From positions 1-51,843 of the forward strand of contig NZ_AFPB01000135.1 of NCBI RefSeq assembly GCF_000218485.1: a DNA stretch of 51,843 bases. The letters run 5' to 3'. The position numbers were made by a program, and so were the translations under genes. The DNA is from Aquimarina agarivorans (GTDB lineage: Bacteria > Bacteroidota > Bacteroidia > Flavobacteriales > Flavobacteriaceae). Every line of letters begins with the position of its first letter. The first letter of the stretch is position 1. Of this stretch, positions 25,778 to 36,324 are shown piece after piece. The notes below the pieces were generated by a model that saw nothing but the letters and a program-made list of their open reading frames with translations, did no database searches and was not told where the DNA came from.

Positions 25778-26752
25778 ATGAGTAAAAAAGTATATAAATG
25801 GGGAATTATAGGCTGCGGAGATGTCACTGAAGTAAAAAGTGGACCAGCGTATCAAAAAGTAGCCAGTTTTGAATTACACGCTGTAATGAGGCGTAATGTT
25901 GAAAAAGCTGAGGATTACGCCAAAAGACACAACGTTCCCAAGTTTTACGGTAATGCTGATGATTTGATTAATGATTCTGAAATTGATGCAGTGTACATAG
26001 CCACACCGCCAGATAGTCATTTGGAGTATGCACTAAAAGTAGCCAATGTTGGAAAAATTTGTTGTATTGAAAAACCTATGGCTCCAGATTATGCATCCTG
26101 TAAAAAAATAGTGGATACGTTTACAAAACTTGATGTACCTCTATTTGTAGCATATTATCGCAGGAGCTTACCTCGTTTTCTAAAAATAAAAACATTAATT
26201 GATGAAAATGCTATAGGTAAAATTAGACACATAAATTGGACGTATACCAGACCTCCTAAAACAGCAGATTTGAATGATGCATATGATTGGCGAACAGATG
26301 TATCAATTGCTTATGGGGGGTATTTTAATGATTTGGCCAGTCATGGGCTTGATTTGTTTATCTATCTTTTAGGCGATGTTATTGAAGCAAAAGGTATTGC
26401 CATTAATCAACAAAATTTGTATTCTTCAAAAGATGCGGTGGTGGGTAATTGGCTTCATCAATCAGGAATTACAGGTAGTGGTAGTTGGAATTTTGGGACT
26501 GATATAGTTCAGGATGCCGTTGACATTATTGGTGAAAAAGGTAAAATTAGCTTTTCAGTATTTAAGCACCACCCTATAGTTTTACATAAGGATGATAAGC
26601 AACAGACTTTTGAAATCGGTCATCCTGAAAATATTCAATTATATCACGTAAAAAACATGGAAAAGTTTCTTGTGCATGGTACTGTTCATCCTTCTACAGG
26701 AGAAACTGGTGCACACACAACCTGGGTAATGGATAAGATTTTAAATAGATAG
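25778..26752 (+). CDS. Gfo/Idh/MocA-family NAD(P)-dependent oxidoreductase
   Basis: This 324-residue protein starts with the Rossmann nucleotide site KWGIIGCGDVTE. It has DAVYIATPPDSHLEYAL and the active-site CCIEKPMA (EKP motif) in the usual positions. The C-terminal domain contains the conserved GGYFNDLASHGLDLFIYLLG, whose Asp and His are expected in the active site. Members oxidise or reduce sugars, inositols or related molecules; the substrate is not predictable. It is a single gene, near polysaccharide-related genes, so a sugar substrate is plausible. Confidence 0.92.
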   Translation: MSKKVYKWGIIGCGDVTEVKSGPAYQKVASFELHAVMRRNVEKAEDYAKRHNVPKFYGNADDLINDSEIDAVYIATPPDSHLEYALKVANVGKICCIEKPMAPDYASCKKIVDTFTKLDVPLFVAYYRRSLPRFLKIKTLIDENAIGKIRHINWTYTRPPKTADLNDAYDWRTDVSIAYGGYFNDLASHGLDLFIYLLGDVIEAKGIAINQQNLYSSKDAVVGNWLHQSGITGSGSWNFGTDIVQDAVDIIGEKGKISFSVFKHHPIVLHKDDKQQTFEIGHPENIQLYHVKNMEKFLVHGTVHPSTGETGAHTTWVMDKILNR

Positions 26753-26909
26753 ATGAGCAGTTTACTATTGCTCATTCTTTTAACGCCAGTTTCGATGTTA
26801 AAGAATAAATTTAGTTTCAGAAATGTGTTCCTATAGCAGAAAAAAATATGGGCTCTATGATTTTATATATCATTAATAAACTCTACTAGGTTTACATTTT
26901 TGTCTAAAT

Positions 26910-28484
26910 TTATTTTTTTCGTAATCGGTAACGGGAAGTATTAGCACTTTCGTGAGAAATACCCATTACTTTAGCCATTTCCTTCCCGGAAAAACCGAGT
27001 TTTATCAATGCACATACCTTTAAATCATATTGACTCAACTGAGGGAATTTTTCTTTCATACGGCTATAAAATCCTTCATTCACCATAGTAAATCTACTTT
27101 CGAATTCAGCCCAGTTCTCTTTTGAGTTAATAGTAATTGTCTTTATTAATTTTTTTATGTTTGAAGGATTTGGACTTTCACTAATCTCTTTAAGATTGGT
27201 TTTAACGTCATTCAAAAGTTCATCTTTAGCCATTAAACGCAAGGTAGATTCGGTAAGTTCTTTGTTTTTAATTTCAAGAATTTCTTCAGATTTTTTTGTT
27301 TCTAATTCCTTTTTTTGGAGTAGTATTTTCTTTTCACCTCTATGTTTATTAATAGTATACCTATAAATTACAATACCTAAAGCAATTGAGGAAATTGCAG
27401 AAATTAAAATAATGATGTAGCGCAAACGCCACAACGATTCATTGTATAGTAATTGTTCAAGTTTTTGTTCAGCGGCAAGTTTATCTAAACGTTCTTTTTC
27501 TTGCATGAATTGATCCTTAATTTCCAATAAATATTTGTTGTTTGGGCTACGACTGCTATATAAAAATTGATTAATTTCATATGAAGTTAACAAACTTTTT
27601 AAAGCTTCAGCCTCTTGGTTCTGTTGATGAAATACCTTGGATAATTTTTCAAAAGTATCGGGTAAAAAGTTGAGGTGATTTCTATATTTGTAACCAATAT
27701 CATTTGATTTTTGATAGTAAATAATAGCTTTGTTTAGTTTGTTCCATCCAAAATAGGTATCCCCTAACATTGCATAAAGTACAACTAAGTAGCTTGGGTT
27801 TTCTTTTTCTAAAATTGAGACCAAAGGGAGTAACTGTTTTTCGGCTTTTTTGTATTCATTTTTTAAAAGCGATAAATAACCCTCATGCGCTTTTAAGTAT
27901 ATCATTAATGGATGAGTTGGATTAATGCTATTTCTTGCAGCGTCAATGTAACTTTTCATTGTTTCGGGGTCATCATTATAAAAATAATGCGTAGCCAAAG
28001 GGAGGTAGTTTTTAATTAAAACTGACGCTTTCAATTCATTTTTATTTACAAGTTTTTTGTTTAATTCTAACGATTTTAAATAATAGTTTAAAGCTTCTTC
28101 TCTTCGGTAATACAAACTGTAAAGTATGGCTATTCCATTATAACTTACTGCCATGGAAGCACGATCGCGAATTTGTTCTGCAAGTAACAAAGCTTTCCAA
28201 TAGCTGTCGTAAGATTTTTCATAATTTATACGGTTGCAATAAAGTTCTCCTAAATTATTTAAAACTTGAATTTGAGTCAATGTATCATTTGCTTTATTAA
28301 GTTTGATTAATTGAGATTCTAACCGATTAGTAGAGGTATCATTCTTGGTTAAATTTTTGATTTTTTCATTTCTGAAATCATTGAAAAAGCTGTTCAAATT
28401 GTTTTTTTGAGCAATTAAACTATAGACATTGCTTAAAATTATGCTGAATAAAAAAAGAGTTCGAAATCTATCAAAAAAAACCAT
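26910..28484 (-). CDS. Membrane-anchored TPR regulator with C-terminal helix-turn-helix
   Basis: This 524-residue protein has an N-terminal signal or anchor segment (residues 8-26) and TPR units at about 60-330, including AVSYNGIAILYSLYYRREEALNYYLKS and VVLYAMLGDTYFGWNKLNKAIIYYQKS. A transmembrane helix (about 356-376) is followed by a cytoplasmic coiled coil and a LuxR-like HTH (YDLKVCALIKLGFSGKEMAK followed by VMGISHESANTSRYRLRK). This arrangement is a common Bacteroidota one-component regulator that senses in the periplasm. It is divergent from the planctomycete-style operon at 28681, separated by 196 bp containing repeated TCTATA motifs, so it is the best candidate to control that operon. 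Confidence 0.88.
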   Translation of the reverse strand: MVFFDRFRTLFLFSIILSNVYSLIAQKNNLNSFFNDFRNEKIKNLTKNDTSTNRLESQLIKLNKANDTLTQIQVLNNLGELYCNRINYEKSYDSYWKALLLAEQIRDRASMAVSYNGIAILYSLYYRREEALNYYLKSLELNKKLVNKNELKASVLIKNYLPLATHYFYNDDPETMKSYIDAARNSINPTHPLMIYLKAHEGYLSLLKNEYKKAEKQLLPLVSILEKENPSYLVVLYAMLGDTYFGWNKLNKAIIYYQKSNDIGYKYRNHLNFLPDTFEKLSKVFHQQNQEAEALKSLLTSYEINQFLYSSRSPNNKYLLEIKDQFMQEKERLDKLAAEQKLEQLLYNESLWRLRYIIILISAISSIALGIVIYRYTINKHRGEKKILLQKKELETKKSEEILEIKNKELTESTLRLMAKDELLNDVKTNLKEISESPNPSNIKKLIKTITINSKENWAEFESRFTMVNEGFYSRMKEKFPQLSQYDLKVCALIKLGFSGKEMAKVMGISHESANTSRYRLRKK

Positions 28485-28547
28485 CTAGTTGTCATTTATA
28501 GCTGTAAACATAGTAAATACAATGCTTTTATTTATGTTCTGAACACA

Positions 28548-28617
28548 AAATCTATATAAAATTTAGTCATTGTCTATACAAAGTCTATATAGATTTAACA
28601 AAATTAACCAATCTATA
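28548..28617. promoter_or_regulatory. Repeated TCTATA motifs and inverted repeat in the divergent promoter region
   Basis: AAATCTATATA (28548-28558) faces its reverse complement TATATAGATTT (28586-28596). TCTATA occurs at 28551, 28573, 28584 and 28612, two of them 11 bp apart. The cluster lies between the divergent TPR-HTH regulator and the cytochrome-type operon, where a regulator should bind. Function is inference. Confidence 0.55.
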
Positions 28618-28680
28618 AATGTATATTTACGAAAACGATAAAGTGTTTTTGTTTTTTTAAAGTAGTTACCTTAATAGCTT

Positions 28681-31600
28681 ATGAAAAGTAATATTAAAAA
28701 ATTGTTTTATTTATCAGCCCTACTAGGTTTATTTACGCAAGTTTCTTGTGGCCCTAATATACCGGATAGCGTTGCTGATGATTATGAATCGCTTCCAGAT
28801 AAACTTGATTTTAATATCCATGTAAAACCAATTCTATCGGATAAATGTTATGCATGCCATGGTCCTGATAAAGCAAAACAGAAAGCAGGTTTGCAACTTG
28901 ATGTAGCCGAAGCCGCTTACGGTGAATTGCCAGAAACACCTGGGAAATTTGCTATAGTACCAGGAGATATAGCGTCATCAGAAGCTATAAAGCGTATTTT
29001 ATCTGACGATCCTACAATTCAAATGCCAACTCCGGAATTTAATGTTCCGTTGTCTAATTATGAAAAGGCGGTGTTGGTTAAATGGGTTAATGATGGAGCA
29101 GAATACAAGCCTCACTGGGCATTTATTAAACCAGAAAAACATGAGGTACCTAAAATAAAAGGCAAGCATAAAGATTTTATTACTAATCCGATAGATAATT
29201 TCATTGTTAAAACGTTGGAGGATAAAAATTTAACTCCATCAAAAGAAGCAAAAAAAGAATTATTATTACGAAGATTATCCCTTGATTTAACAGGGTTGCC
29301 ACCAACTCCTGAAGAAACTAAAGCCTTTATGGCGGATACTTCTGAAGATGCTTACGAAAAACAAGTTGATCGTTTGTTAGGTTCAATTCATTACGCTGAA
29401 AAAATAGCTACTGATTGGATGGATTTGTCGCGTTATTCTGATACTTATGGCTATCAGGTTGATCGATATAGAGATATGAGTCCTTGGAGAGATTGGGTGA
29501 TAAAAGCATTTAATGAAAATATGCCGTATGATGAATTTATAAAATGGCAATTGGCAGGAGATTTACTTCCTAATCCAACAAAAGAACAAGTGTTGGCAAC
29601 AGGTTTTAATAGATTGCACCCCCAAAATATGGAGGGAGGTATTGTTGATGAAGAGTTCAGATCTGAATACGTATCTGATAGGGCATCCTTAGTAGGTGAA
29701 GCTTTTATGGGACTTACTGTGGCTTGTGCAAAATGTCATGATCATAAATACGATCCTATATCCCAAAAAGAATTTTTTCAATTATACAGTTTTTTCAATA
29801 ATGTGAATGAAACAGGGCAAATTTCATGGGATAATAGTTTGCCAGTGCCTACAATGATGTTACCTACTGAAAAGCAAGAGCAATTCTTAAAAGAAACTGA
29901 CCAAAAAATTGTAGCTAAAGAAAAATTATTAGCATCAGTTGTTACTTCGGAAGATGCTGGTTTTAATCAATGGCTTGCAACTGGAGCATATAAAAATGCA
30001 ATTAAAAGGGTGTCTTCAACTAATAAAACGGCTCATTATACCTTAAATGGAGCGCCTATCAAAAACAGCTTAAATCAGTCTCTTAAAGTAGAGCATCGAA
30101 TGGAATTTTCTAAAAATGAAAAATTAAATTTTGTTCCAGGTCATAATGGCAGCGCTCTAAAAATGAATGGAGATGCCTGGTTGGACTTAAAAGGTGTCGG
30201 AATTTTTAAAAGAGACGATGCATTTAGTATTGGTGTTTGGGTAAACATTCCTAAAGATCTTAAAGAAGGAGTTATTTTTCATAAAAATAAAGGTTCAAGA
30301 TTACATAGTTATAAAGGATACCATTTATACTTAAGGGATAATAAATTGGAGTGGATGTTAGCGCATACTTGGCCTGAAAATGCGATTATTGAACACACTA
30401 AAGTAGACGTACCAAGAGACCAATGGGTGCATTTAATGGTTACTTACGATGGTTCTAGTTCAGCTAATGGCGGTAAAATTTACATTAACGGGAGCGAAGT
30501 TGAAACTGAAGTTGAAAAGGATAACTTAACTAAAGATATTATTTTTCACAATTTAACGGATGAAATTTACAATGGTCCTGTAGAACCAAATTTACAAATC
30601 GGTGCTCGCTGGAGAGGTGTAGGAACCAAGGATGCTCAGTATGATGATATTGAAGTTTTTAAAAGAAAGTTAAGTGCTATTGAGGTAATGAATTTGGCTA
30701 AAGCCGAAGGAATCAAAGAAATTGCTGCAGCTAAAGTTGAGGAATTGACTAATGAGCAAAAGCAGTTGCTTAAGGAATATTACTTGATAAATGTTTCAAA
30801 ACCTTTTAAAGAAGCTTATAAGGAATTAGCTGAAGTAAGAAGTATTTATGTGGATTCTGTAGAAAATGTAAAGGAGGTCATGGTAATGAAAGAAATGGAG
30901 CAACCTCGTGATGCTTTTATTTTAGAACGTGGTGTTTATGATGCTTACGGTGAGCAGGTTTATCCTGACACTCCAAAAAGTGTATTGGATATGCCAAAGG
31001 ATTTGCCTAAAAATCGATTAGGACTTGCTGAATGGCTTACGCTGGAAGAACATCCGTTAACTGCTCGTGTAGCAGTAAATAGATACTGGCAAAATTATTT
31101 TGGCCGTGGTATAGTAAAATCAACAGCCGATTTCGGAAATCAAGGGGATTTACCAAGCCATCCAGAACTTTTAGATTGGTTGGCATTAAAATTTGTTGAT
31201 TCTGGTTGGAATGTAAAGGAATTGCAAAAACTTATTGTTACTTCATCAACATATAAACAGGACTCATATACACCAAAAGAACTAAGAGAGGTTGATAGTG
31301 AAAATGTTTGGTTGGCTCGTGGACCTAGTACGCGTTTAACTAGCGAAATGATGCGAGACAATGCGTTATTAGCAGCAGGCTTGCTAAATAAAAAAGTTGG
31401 CGGCGAAAGTGTAAAGCCTTACCAGCCTGAAGGGTTGTATGCCATGACCTCAGGAACATACGAACAAGATGAAGGAGATGATTTGTATCGCAGAAGTTTT
31501 TATACTTATTGGAGGCGTACAGTTCCAAACCCAACATTAGCAACGTTTGATCAACCCGAACGTAGTGTTTGTACGGTGAAAAGACAAAAAACAAATACAC

Positions 31601-31938
31601 CGCTCCAAGCATTAGTATTACTAAATGACCCTACCTATCTGGAGGCAGCCAAAGTTATGGGTGAGCGTATGACAAAAATGAAGGATTCTTTAGAAGGAAT
31701 TAAAATGGCTTACGTGCGTTTTACGGGAAAAAGTCCAGAAGAAAAAGAATTAAAAGTATTAGCTGAATTGCAAGCTAAAGAGTATGAAAAGTTTAAAGCT
31801 AATCCTGAAAAAGCAAAAGGATGGCTTGAAGCTGGAGCGTACCAAATTGATGAAAGTTTGGATGTAAACTTGTTGGCTTCAAATGCCATAGTAGCAAGTG
31901 TAATTTTAAACGGAGATGTAACAATAACAAAAAGATAA
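28681..31938 (+). CDS. Planctomycete-type cytochrome protein: PSCyt1, PSCyt2 (DUF1549), LamG-like, PSD1 (DUF1553)
   Basis: This 1085-residue lipoprotein has signal FTQVSCGPN with Cys23. Residues about 45-130 form a PSCyt1 cytochrome c-like domain with heme motif CYACH. About 165-375 is DUF1549 (PSCyt2), which includes a second CAKCH motif. About 470-670 is a LamG/concanavalin-type sugar-binding fold ([23 protein letters not shown]). About 800-1040 is DUF1553 (PSD1) with [22 protein letters not shown] and [22 protein letters not shown]. It opens a four-gene operon with DUF1501 next. Such sets are abundant in Planctomycetota and Verrucomicrobiota. Their biochemical role is unsettled; polysaccharide-related oxidation at the cell envelope is a common guess. 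Confidence 0.92.
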   Translation: MKSNIKKLFYLSALLGLFTQVSCGPNIPDSVADDYESLPDKLDFNIHVKPILSDKCYACHGPDKAKQKAGLQLDVAEAAYGELPETPGKFAIVPGDIASSEAIKRILSDDPTIQMPTPEFNVPLSNYEKAVLVKWVNDGAEYKPHWAFIKPEKHEVPKIKGKHKDFITNPIDNFIVKTLEDKNLTPSKEAKKELLLRRLSLDLTGLPPTPEETKAFMADTSEDAYEKQVDRLLGSIHYAEKIATDWMDLSRYSDTYGYQVDRYRDMSPWRDWVIKAFNENMPYDEFIKWQLAGDLLPNPTKEQVLATGFNRLHPQNMEGGIVDEEFRSEYVSDRASLVGEAFMGLTVACAKCHDHKYDPISQKEFFQLYSFFNNVNETGQISWDNSLPVPTMMLPTEKQEQFLKETDQKIVAKEKLLASVVTSEDAGFNQWLATGAYKNAIKRVSSTNKTAHYTLNGAPIKNSLNQSLKVEHRMEFSKNEKLNFVPGHNGSALKMNGDAWLDLKGVGIFKRDDAFSIGVWVNIPKDLKEGVIFHKNKGSRLHSYKGYHLYLRDNKLEWMLAHTWPENAIIEHTKVDVPRDQWVHLMVTYDGSSSANGGKIYINGSEVETEVEKDNLTKDIIFHNLTDEIYNGPVEPNLQIGARWRGVGTKDAQYDDIEVFKRKLSAIEVMNLAKAEGIKEIAAAKVEELTNEQKQLLKEYYLINVSKPFKEAYKELAEVRSIYVDSVENVKEVMVMKEMEQPRDAFILERGVYDAYGEQVYPDTPKSVLDMPKDLPKNRLGLAEWLTLEEHPLTARVAVNRYWQNYFGRGIVKSTADFGNQGDLPSHPELLDWLALKFVDSGWNVKELQKLIVTSSTYKQDSYTPKELREVDSENVWLARGPSTRLTSEMMRDNALLAAGLLNKKVGGESVKPYQPEGLYAMTSGTYEQDEGDDLYRRSFYTYWRRTVPNPTLATFDQPERSVCTVKRQKTNTPLQALVLLNDPTYLEAAKVMGERMTKMKDSLEGIKMAYVRFTGKSPEEKELKVLAELQAKEYEKFKANPEKAKGWLEAGAYQIDESLDVNLLASNAIVASVILNGDVTITKR

Positions 31939-31943
31939 AAATT

Positions 31944-33488
31944 ATGAGCGGACACCATCACCATGATCATGACATATTACGATCTAACGTACATGATTTT
32001 AAAAAAATAGAAGAAAGTATTGACAGAAGACAGTTTTTAACAAAAACGTCTTTAGGTTTGGGTGCTGTAGCCTTAGGTTCTCTTATGGGAGCTGATAAAT
32101 TACTGGCAGGAACAGCAGCCAAACGAGGTCCTATAAAACCTTTGGCTAATGCCAATGCAAACCCTATTTCAGGCGCAAATGGTATACCTGGATTACCTCA
32201 CTTTTTACCAAAAGCGAAAAGGGTGGTTTACCTGTTTCAAAGTGGAGGACCTTCTCAGTTTGAAACTTATGATTATAAGCCAAAACTTAGTGATATGTTT
32301 GGTCAGGATTTACCACCTTCTGTACGTAAAGGACAACGTTTAACAAGCATGAGTGCCTCCCAGTCTTCTTTGCCGTTAGCACCATCAAAATATAAATTTG
32401 ATCAATATGGCGAAAGTCGTGCTTGGGTAAGTGAATTAATGCCGCATACCGCCAAAATGGTGGATGACATTTGTTTTATCAAGTCAATGCACACGGAGCA
32501 AATTAATCATGATCCAGCAATTACCTTTTTTCAAACCGGGCATCAGTTAGCAGGGAGGCCTTCAATTGGGGCTTGGACAAGCTACGGATTAGGTTCTGAC
32601 AACCAAAATTTACCAACATTTATCACTTTAGTGTCTAAAAATGGTAATGGTCAGCCTTTGTATTCTCGCTTGTGGGGTAACGGATTTTTACCAACGGAAC
32701 ATCAAGGGGTACAATTTAGATCAGGTAAAGATCCAGTATTGTTTTTAAATAATCCAGAAAATTATGACGGTCACGACCGAGCTCAAATGTTGGCTTATTT
32801 AAAGCAAATGAACGACATCCAAAATGATACTTACGGTGATCCAGAAATTAAAGCAAGGATTGCTCAATATGAAATGGCTTTTCGAATGCAAACTTCGGTA
32901 CCAGAAGTTACTGATATGTCGGATGAATCCGAAGCTACTTTTGAAATGTACGGAAAAGAAAGTAGGGATCCTGGAACTTATGCAGCTAACTGTTTAATGG
33001 CACGTCGTTTACTTGAAAAAGGAGTGAAATTTGTACAATTGTATCAACGTGGATGGGATCATCATATTGGATTACCAGGTAATATTGAGCGTCAATGTAA
33101 AATGACAGATCAAGCCACAGCGGCATTGTTACAGGATTTAAAGCAGCGTGGTATGTTGGAAGATACTTTAGTAATATGGGGAGGAGAGTTCGGAAGAACG
33201 GCTTACTCGCAAGGACGTTTGACTAAAGAAGATTATGGTAGAGATCATCACCCGCGCGCATTTACAATGTGGATGGCTGGTGCTGGCGTAAAACCAGGAA
33301 TGACTTACGGCGAAACTGACGACTTTAGTTATAATGTGGTAAAAGATCCAGTTCATGTTCATGATTTTCACGCTACTTTATTGCATTTAATGGGCGTTGA
33401 TCATGAAAAATTGACGTATAAGCATCAAGGTAGGCGTTACCGTTTAACCGATGTACATGGACATGTGGTAAAAGATATATTAAGCTAA
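31944..33488 (+). CDS. DUF1501 protein (alkaline-phosphatase/sulfatase fold), Tat-exported
   Basis: This 514-residue protein has a twin-arginine signal ([20 protein letters not shown]) about 27 residues from the start, preceded by a histidine-rich stretch (HHHHDHD). The body has the DUF1501 marks [33 protein letters not shown] and [12 protein letters not shown], then [17 protein letters not shown] and [16 protein letters not shown]1501 proteins share the sulfatase/phosphatase fold and are nearly always encoded beside PSCyt/PSD1 proteins, as here (5-bp gap). Tat export implies it folds with cofactor before reaching the periplasm. The reaction is unknown. Confidence 0.93.
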   Translation: MSGHHHHDHDILRSNVHDFKKIEESIDRRQFLTKTSLGLGAVALGSLMGADKLLAGTAAKRGPIKPLANANANPISGANGIPGLPHFLPKAKRVVYLFQSGGPSQFETYDYKPKLSDMFGQDLPPSVRKGQRLTSMSASQSSLPLAPSKYKFDQYGESRAWVSELMPHTAKMVDDICFIKSMHTEQINHDPAITFFQTGHQLAGRPSIGAWTSYGLGSDNQNLPTFITLVSKNGNGQPLYSRLWGNGFLPTEHQGVQFRSGKDPVLFLNNPENYDGHDRAQMLAYLKQMNDIQNDTYGDPEIKARIAQYEMAFRMQTSVPEVTDMSDESEATFEMYGKESRDPGTYAANCLMARRLLEKGVKFVQLYQRGWDHHIGLPGNIERQCKMTDQATAALLQDLKQRGMLEDTLVIWGGEFGRTAYSQGRLTKEDYGRDHHPRAFTMWMAGAGVKPGMTYGETDDFSYNVVKDPVHVHDFHATLLHLMGVDHEKLTYKHQGRRYRLTDVHGHVVKDILS

Positions 33489-33496
33489 ACTGTAGT

Positions 33497-34609
33497 ATGA
33501 AAACTAGAAGAGATTTTATTAAAACCACAGCAGTTGCATCCTTAGTTTCTGCTACACCTACTTTTGGAGCTAACATTATTACCGGCAAAAAAGAAAGAAA
33601 TGATGATATCATTTACGGTCATGGTGATTACAAATACAAGTTGGATAAAAATTGGGCAAAAGTAAGCGCATCACGTACGCCGCTTTTAAATTGCCATGAA
33701 ATGGTAATGGATAGTAAGGGTAGATTGATTATGCTGGGCGATAATCCTAAAAACAATATTCTGATTTTTGATAAATCAGGAAAATTGTTGGATTACTGGG
33801 GTACTGCTTATCCTGGAGGTCACGGACTAACATTGTCTAAAGAAGGCGGAGAGGATTTTTTATACCTCACTGATTCTGGATGGTATGTTAATCGCCGTGG
33901 CGAACTATTACAACATAACGGAAGAGTAAGTAAAACTACCCTTGACGGGAAAGTGATTTTTGATATTGGACATCCGCAAACTATTGGTGTTTATGAAGTT
34001 GGTGATCACTTTTGTCCAACCGAGGTAGCTGTAGGACCCAATGGCGATATTTATGTTGCTGATGGTTATGGCAAAGATTATATCCTGCAATACGATGCTA
34101 AAGGGCAGTTTATTAGGAAATGGGGTGGACATGACAATGAAGATAAAAATTATAACCTTCAAAATGCCCATGGAGTAACTGTTGATTATCGAGATAAAAA
34201 TAATCCTGTTTTAATTTGTAGCTCCCGTGCTGAAAACGCATACAAATTCTTCACGCTTGACGGAAAATATATTAGGACATTACACCTAAACAATATGTAT
34301 GCGTGCCGCGCAGTAATTGATGACAATAATTTATACGCGGGTGTTTGTTGGTCAATTCCTAAAGGAGAAACCAAATTTGATTGGTTAGCACACACAGGAT
34401 TTGTTACCGTTTTGGAAGGTGATAAAGTGGTTTCTAATCCAGGTGGTACGGAACCTGTTTACAAAAAAGGAGCGTTGCAACCATCGTATCAATTAGAACA
34501 TAAGCCTATTTGGCATGGTCATGATGTTTGTGTAGATGAAGATAAAAATTTATATGTGTGTCAATGGAATGCCGGGCACTCCGCACCTTATAAATTAGAA
34601 AGAGTATAA
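33497..34609 (+). CDS. Tat-exported beta-propeller (NHL-type repeat) protein
   Basis: This 370-residue protein starts with a twin-arginine signal, MKTRRDFIKTTAVASLVSAT. Repeats such as GPNGDIYVADGYGKDYILQY, GHDVCVDEDKNLYVCQWNAG and HEMVMDSKGRLIMLGDN are those of a six-bladed propeller of the NHL/peptidylglycine-lyase-like kind. No catalytic residues can be named with confidence. It follows the DUF1501 gene by 8 bp, so it is part of the same operon and probably acts with those proteins in the periplasm. Confidence 0.87.
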   Translation: MKTRRDFIKTTAVASLVSATPTFGANIITGKKERNDDIIYGHGDYKYKLDKNWAKVSASRTPLLNCHEMVMDSKGRLIMLGDNPKNNILIFDKSGKLLDYWGTAYPGGHGLTLSKEGGEDFLYLTDSGWYVNRRGELLQHNGRVSKTTLDGKVIFDIGHPQTIGVYEVGDHFCPTEVAVGPNGDIYVADGYGKDYILQYDAKGQFIRKWGGHDNEDKNYNLQNAHGVTVDYRDKNNPVLICSSRAENAYKFFTLDGKYIRTLHLNNMYACRAVIDDNNLYAGVCWSIPKGETKFDWLAHTGFVTVLEGDKVVSNPGGTEPVYKKGALQPSYQLEHKPIWHGHDVCVDEDKNLYVCQWNAGHSAPYKLERV

Positions 34610-34625
34610 CAAAGTATACGAATTT

Positions 34626-36005
34626 ATGGAAGAATCGAATATCATATTATTTTTTGGGCGTTTTCACCCTTTATTAGTGCATTTACCTATAGGGTTTTTA
34701 ATTTTTGCCGGGATTATTGAAGTTACTGAACGCTTTAATTTTACTAATGGATTAAAAAAAGTAGTACCATTTTCACTTTTATTGGGTACGCTGAGTGCTG
34801 TTGCTGCGTCGGTTTTAGGACTAATGCTAGCAACTAGTGGCGATTATAATCACGAAGCATTAGATGATCATAAATGGGCAGGTATTGCAACAACTCTAAT
34901 TGCATTATTTGCTTATTTACTAAGTTTAGACTTATCTATTTTTAAAGCAATAAAAGAAAAATTGTATTTGGTGGTGGTTGTAGTTATGATTGGTGGTTTA
35001 TCCGCTACTGGGCACCTAGGGGGTAATTTGACTCATGGAGAGGACTACTTAACCCACTATATGCCTTTTAAAAAGAAAGAAGTGGATCCTTTAAAGCGTC
35101 CTGAGGTTACTGAAATCGCTCAGGCACAATTTTTTGGTGATGTGGTGCATCCGATTATAAAAGCAAAATGTTATTCTTGCCACAATACGAGTAAACAGAA
35201 AGGGCAACTTTCATTTGAAAGTATTGAAACTTACATGAAAGGTGGCAAGCACGGAAAAACCATTGTTGCTGGTGATGCTGCGGCAAGTGAATTGCTTATA
35301 CGAGTAAATCTATCGGAAGATGATAAGTTATTCATGCCACCAAAAGGAAAAACCCCTTTAACGGAGGAAGAAAAACTTATTATTGAATATTGGATTAATA
35401 AAGGAGAAGCAAGTTATGATGCTGATTTTATGGCAAGTAAACCCAATGAAGAAATGCTTGATTTGGTAGCTGGTTACCTAAAATTATCAGGTCATTCTGC
35501 AGGTGGTGATATGGTGAGCTTTGGCAACATTCCAGAACAAACAATAGCCTCTTTACAAGAACAAGGTTTTTCGATACGTGAACTTGCTGCTAACTCGTAT
35601 GCTTATGATGTCGTTTTACCAACCGGTAAAAGTGATGCATCAACAATTGCTCAAAAATTAGAAGCACTAAAAGCTATAAAAGATAATATTTTGTGGTTAT
35701 CACTGGAAAATAGCGGGCTTACAGATGCTCATGTAGGACAGCTTAATTCTTTTTCTAATTTAAGAAAACTTAATATTTCTAAAAATTCATCTTTAACAGA
35801 TTATGGACTAAAAAAATTAGTGGAATTAAAAAACATGGAAAGTATTAGCATGTATGCTACTAAAGCTGATGTAGCGACTATTGAGGCACTTGCAGCCATT
35901 ACCAAATTGAAAAATATTTACGTGTGGAAAACCAATTTAGATGATAAAGAAATTGCAACTATGCAGGATAAGCATAAACAACTCACATTAGTTTCGGGAA
36001 TATGA
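34626..36005 (+). CDS. DUF2231 membrane domain plus cytochrome c-type domain plus leucine-rich repeats
   Basis: This 459-residue protein has an N-terminal DUF2231 part with four membrane helices and FGRFHPLLVHLPIGFLIFAG (histidines that could hold heme). A PSCyt1-like domain has the single heme motif CYSCHN at about residue 183. The C-terminal leucine-rich repeats read LWLSLENSGLTDAHVGQLNSF and SNLRKLNISKNSSLTDYGLKKL. It would anchor the operon's electron-transfer function in the cytoplasmic membrane, with the heme domain and LRRs in the periplasm. It is the last gene of the operon and is followed by a terminator. Confidence 0.88.
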   Translation: MEESNIILFFGRFHPLLVHLPIGFLIFAGIIEVTERFNFTNGLKKVVPFSLLLGTLSAVAASVLGLMLATSGDYNHEALDDHKWAGIATTLIALFAYLLSLDLSIFKAIKEKLYLVVVVVMIGGLSATGHLGGNLTHGEDYLTHYMPFKKKEVDPLKRPEVTEIAQAQFFGDVVHPIIKAKCYSCHNTSKQKGQLSFESIETYMKGGKHGKTIVAGDAAASELLIRVNLSEDDKLFMPPKGKTPLTEEEKLIIEYWINKGEASYDADFMASKPNEEMLDLVAGYLKLSGHSAGGDMVSFGNIPEQTIASLQEQGFSIRELAANSYAYDVVLPTGKSDASTIAQKLEALKAIKDNILWLSLENSGLTDAHVGQLNSFSNLRKLNISKNSSLTDYGLKKLVELKNMESISMYATKADVATIEALAAITKLKNIYVWKTNLDDKEIATMQDKHKQLTLVSGI

Positions 36006-36177
36006 TGTAACAGCAGTTAATAATAGTTAGTTTATATAAAATTTATATTATCATTTTAAGGCAAAATATCGGAATGATTGGTGTGCAAATAATGGTGTAT
36101 ATATAATTATACTATTAATGTAAGTCAAAAGAGTTTAACCCCGTCAATGCACAAATAATTATTTTGTGATCTTTGAT

Positions 36178-36208
36178 AGCCTAATTTGATAAAAATTAGG
36201 CTTTTTTT
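36178..36208 (+). terminator. Terminator of the cytochrome-type operon
   Basis: AGCCTAATTT and AAATTAGGCT form a perfect hairpin with a short loop and a following run of T. The rest of 36006-36324 shows no gene and should carry the promoter of the GH16 gene. Confidence 0.85.
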
Positions 36209-36324
36209 AGTTTTTTAACTAGTTAATTATAAGTGTTTTAGTACAATATGGTAATATGTATTAGTATTTAAATCATATGTGATGTATAAATTAATGTTAA
36301 CCCAATTACATTTACAAAAAAAAT

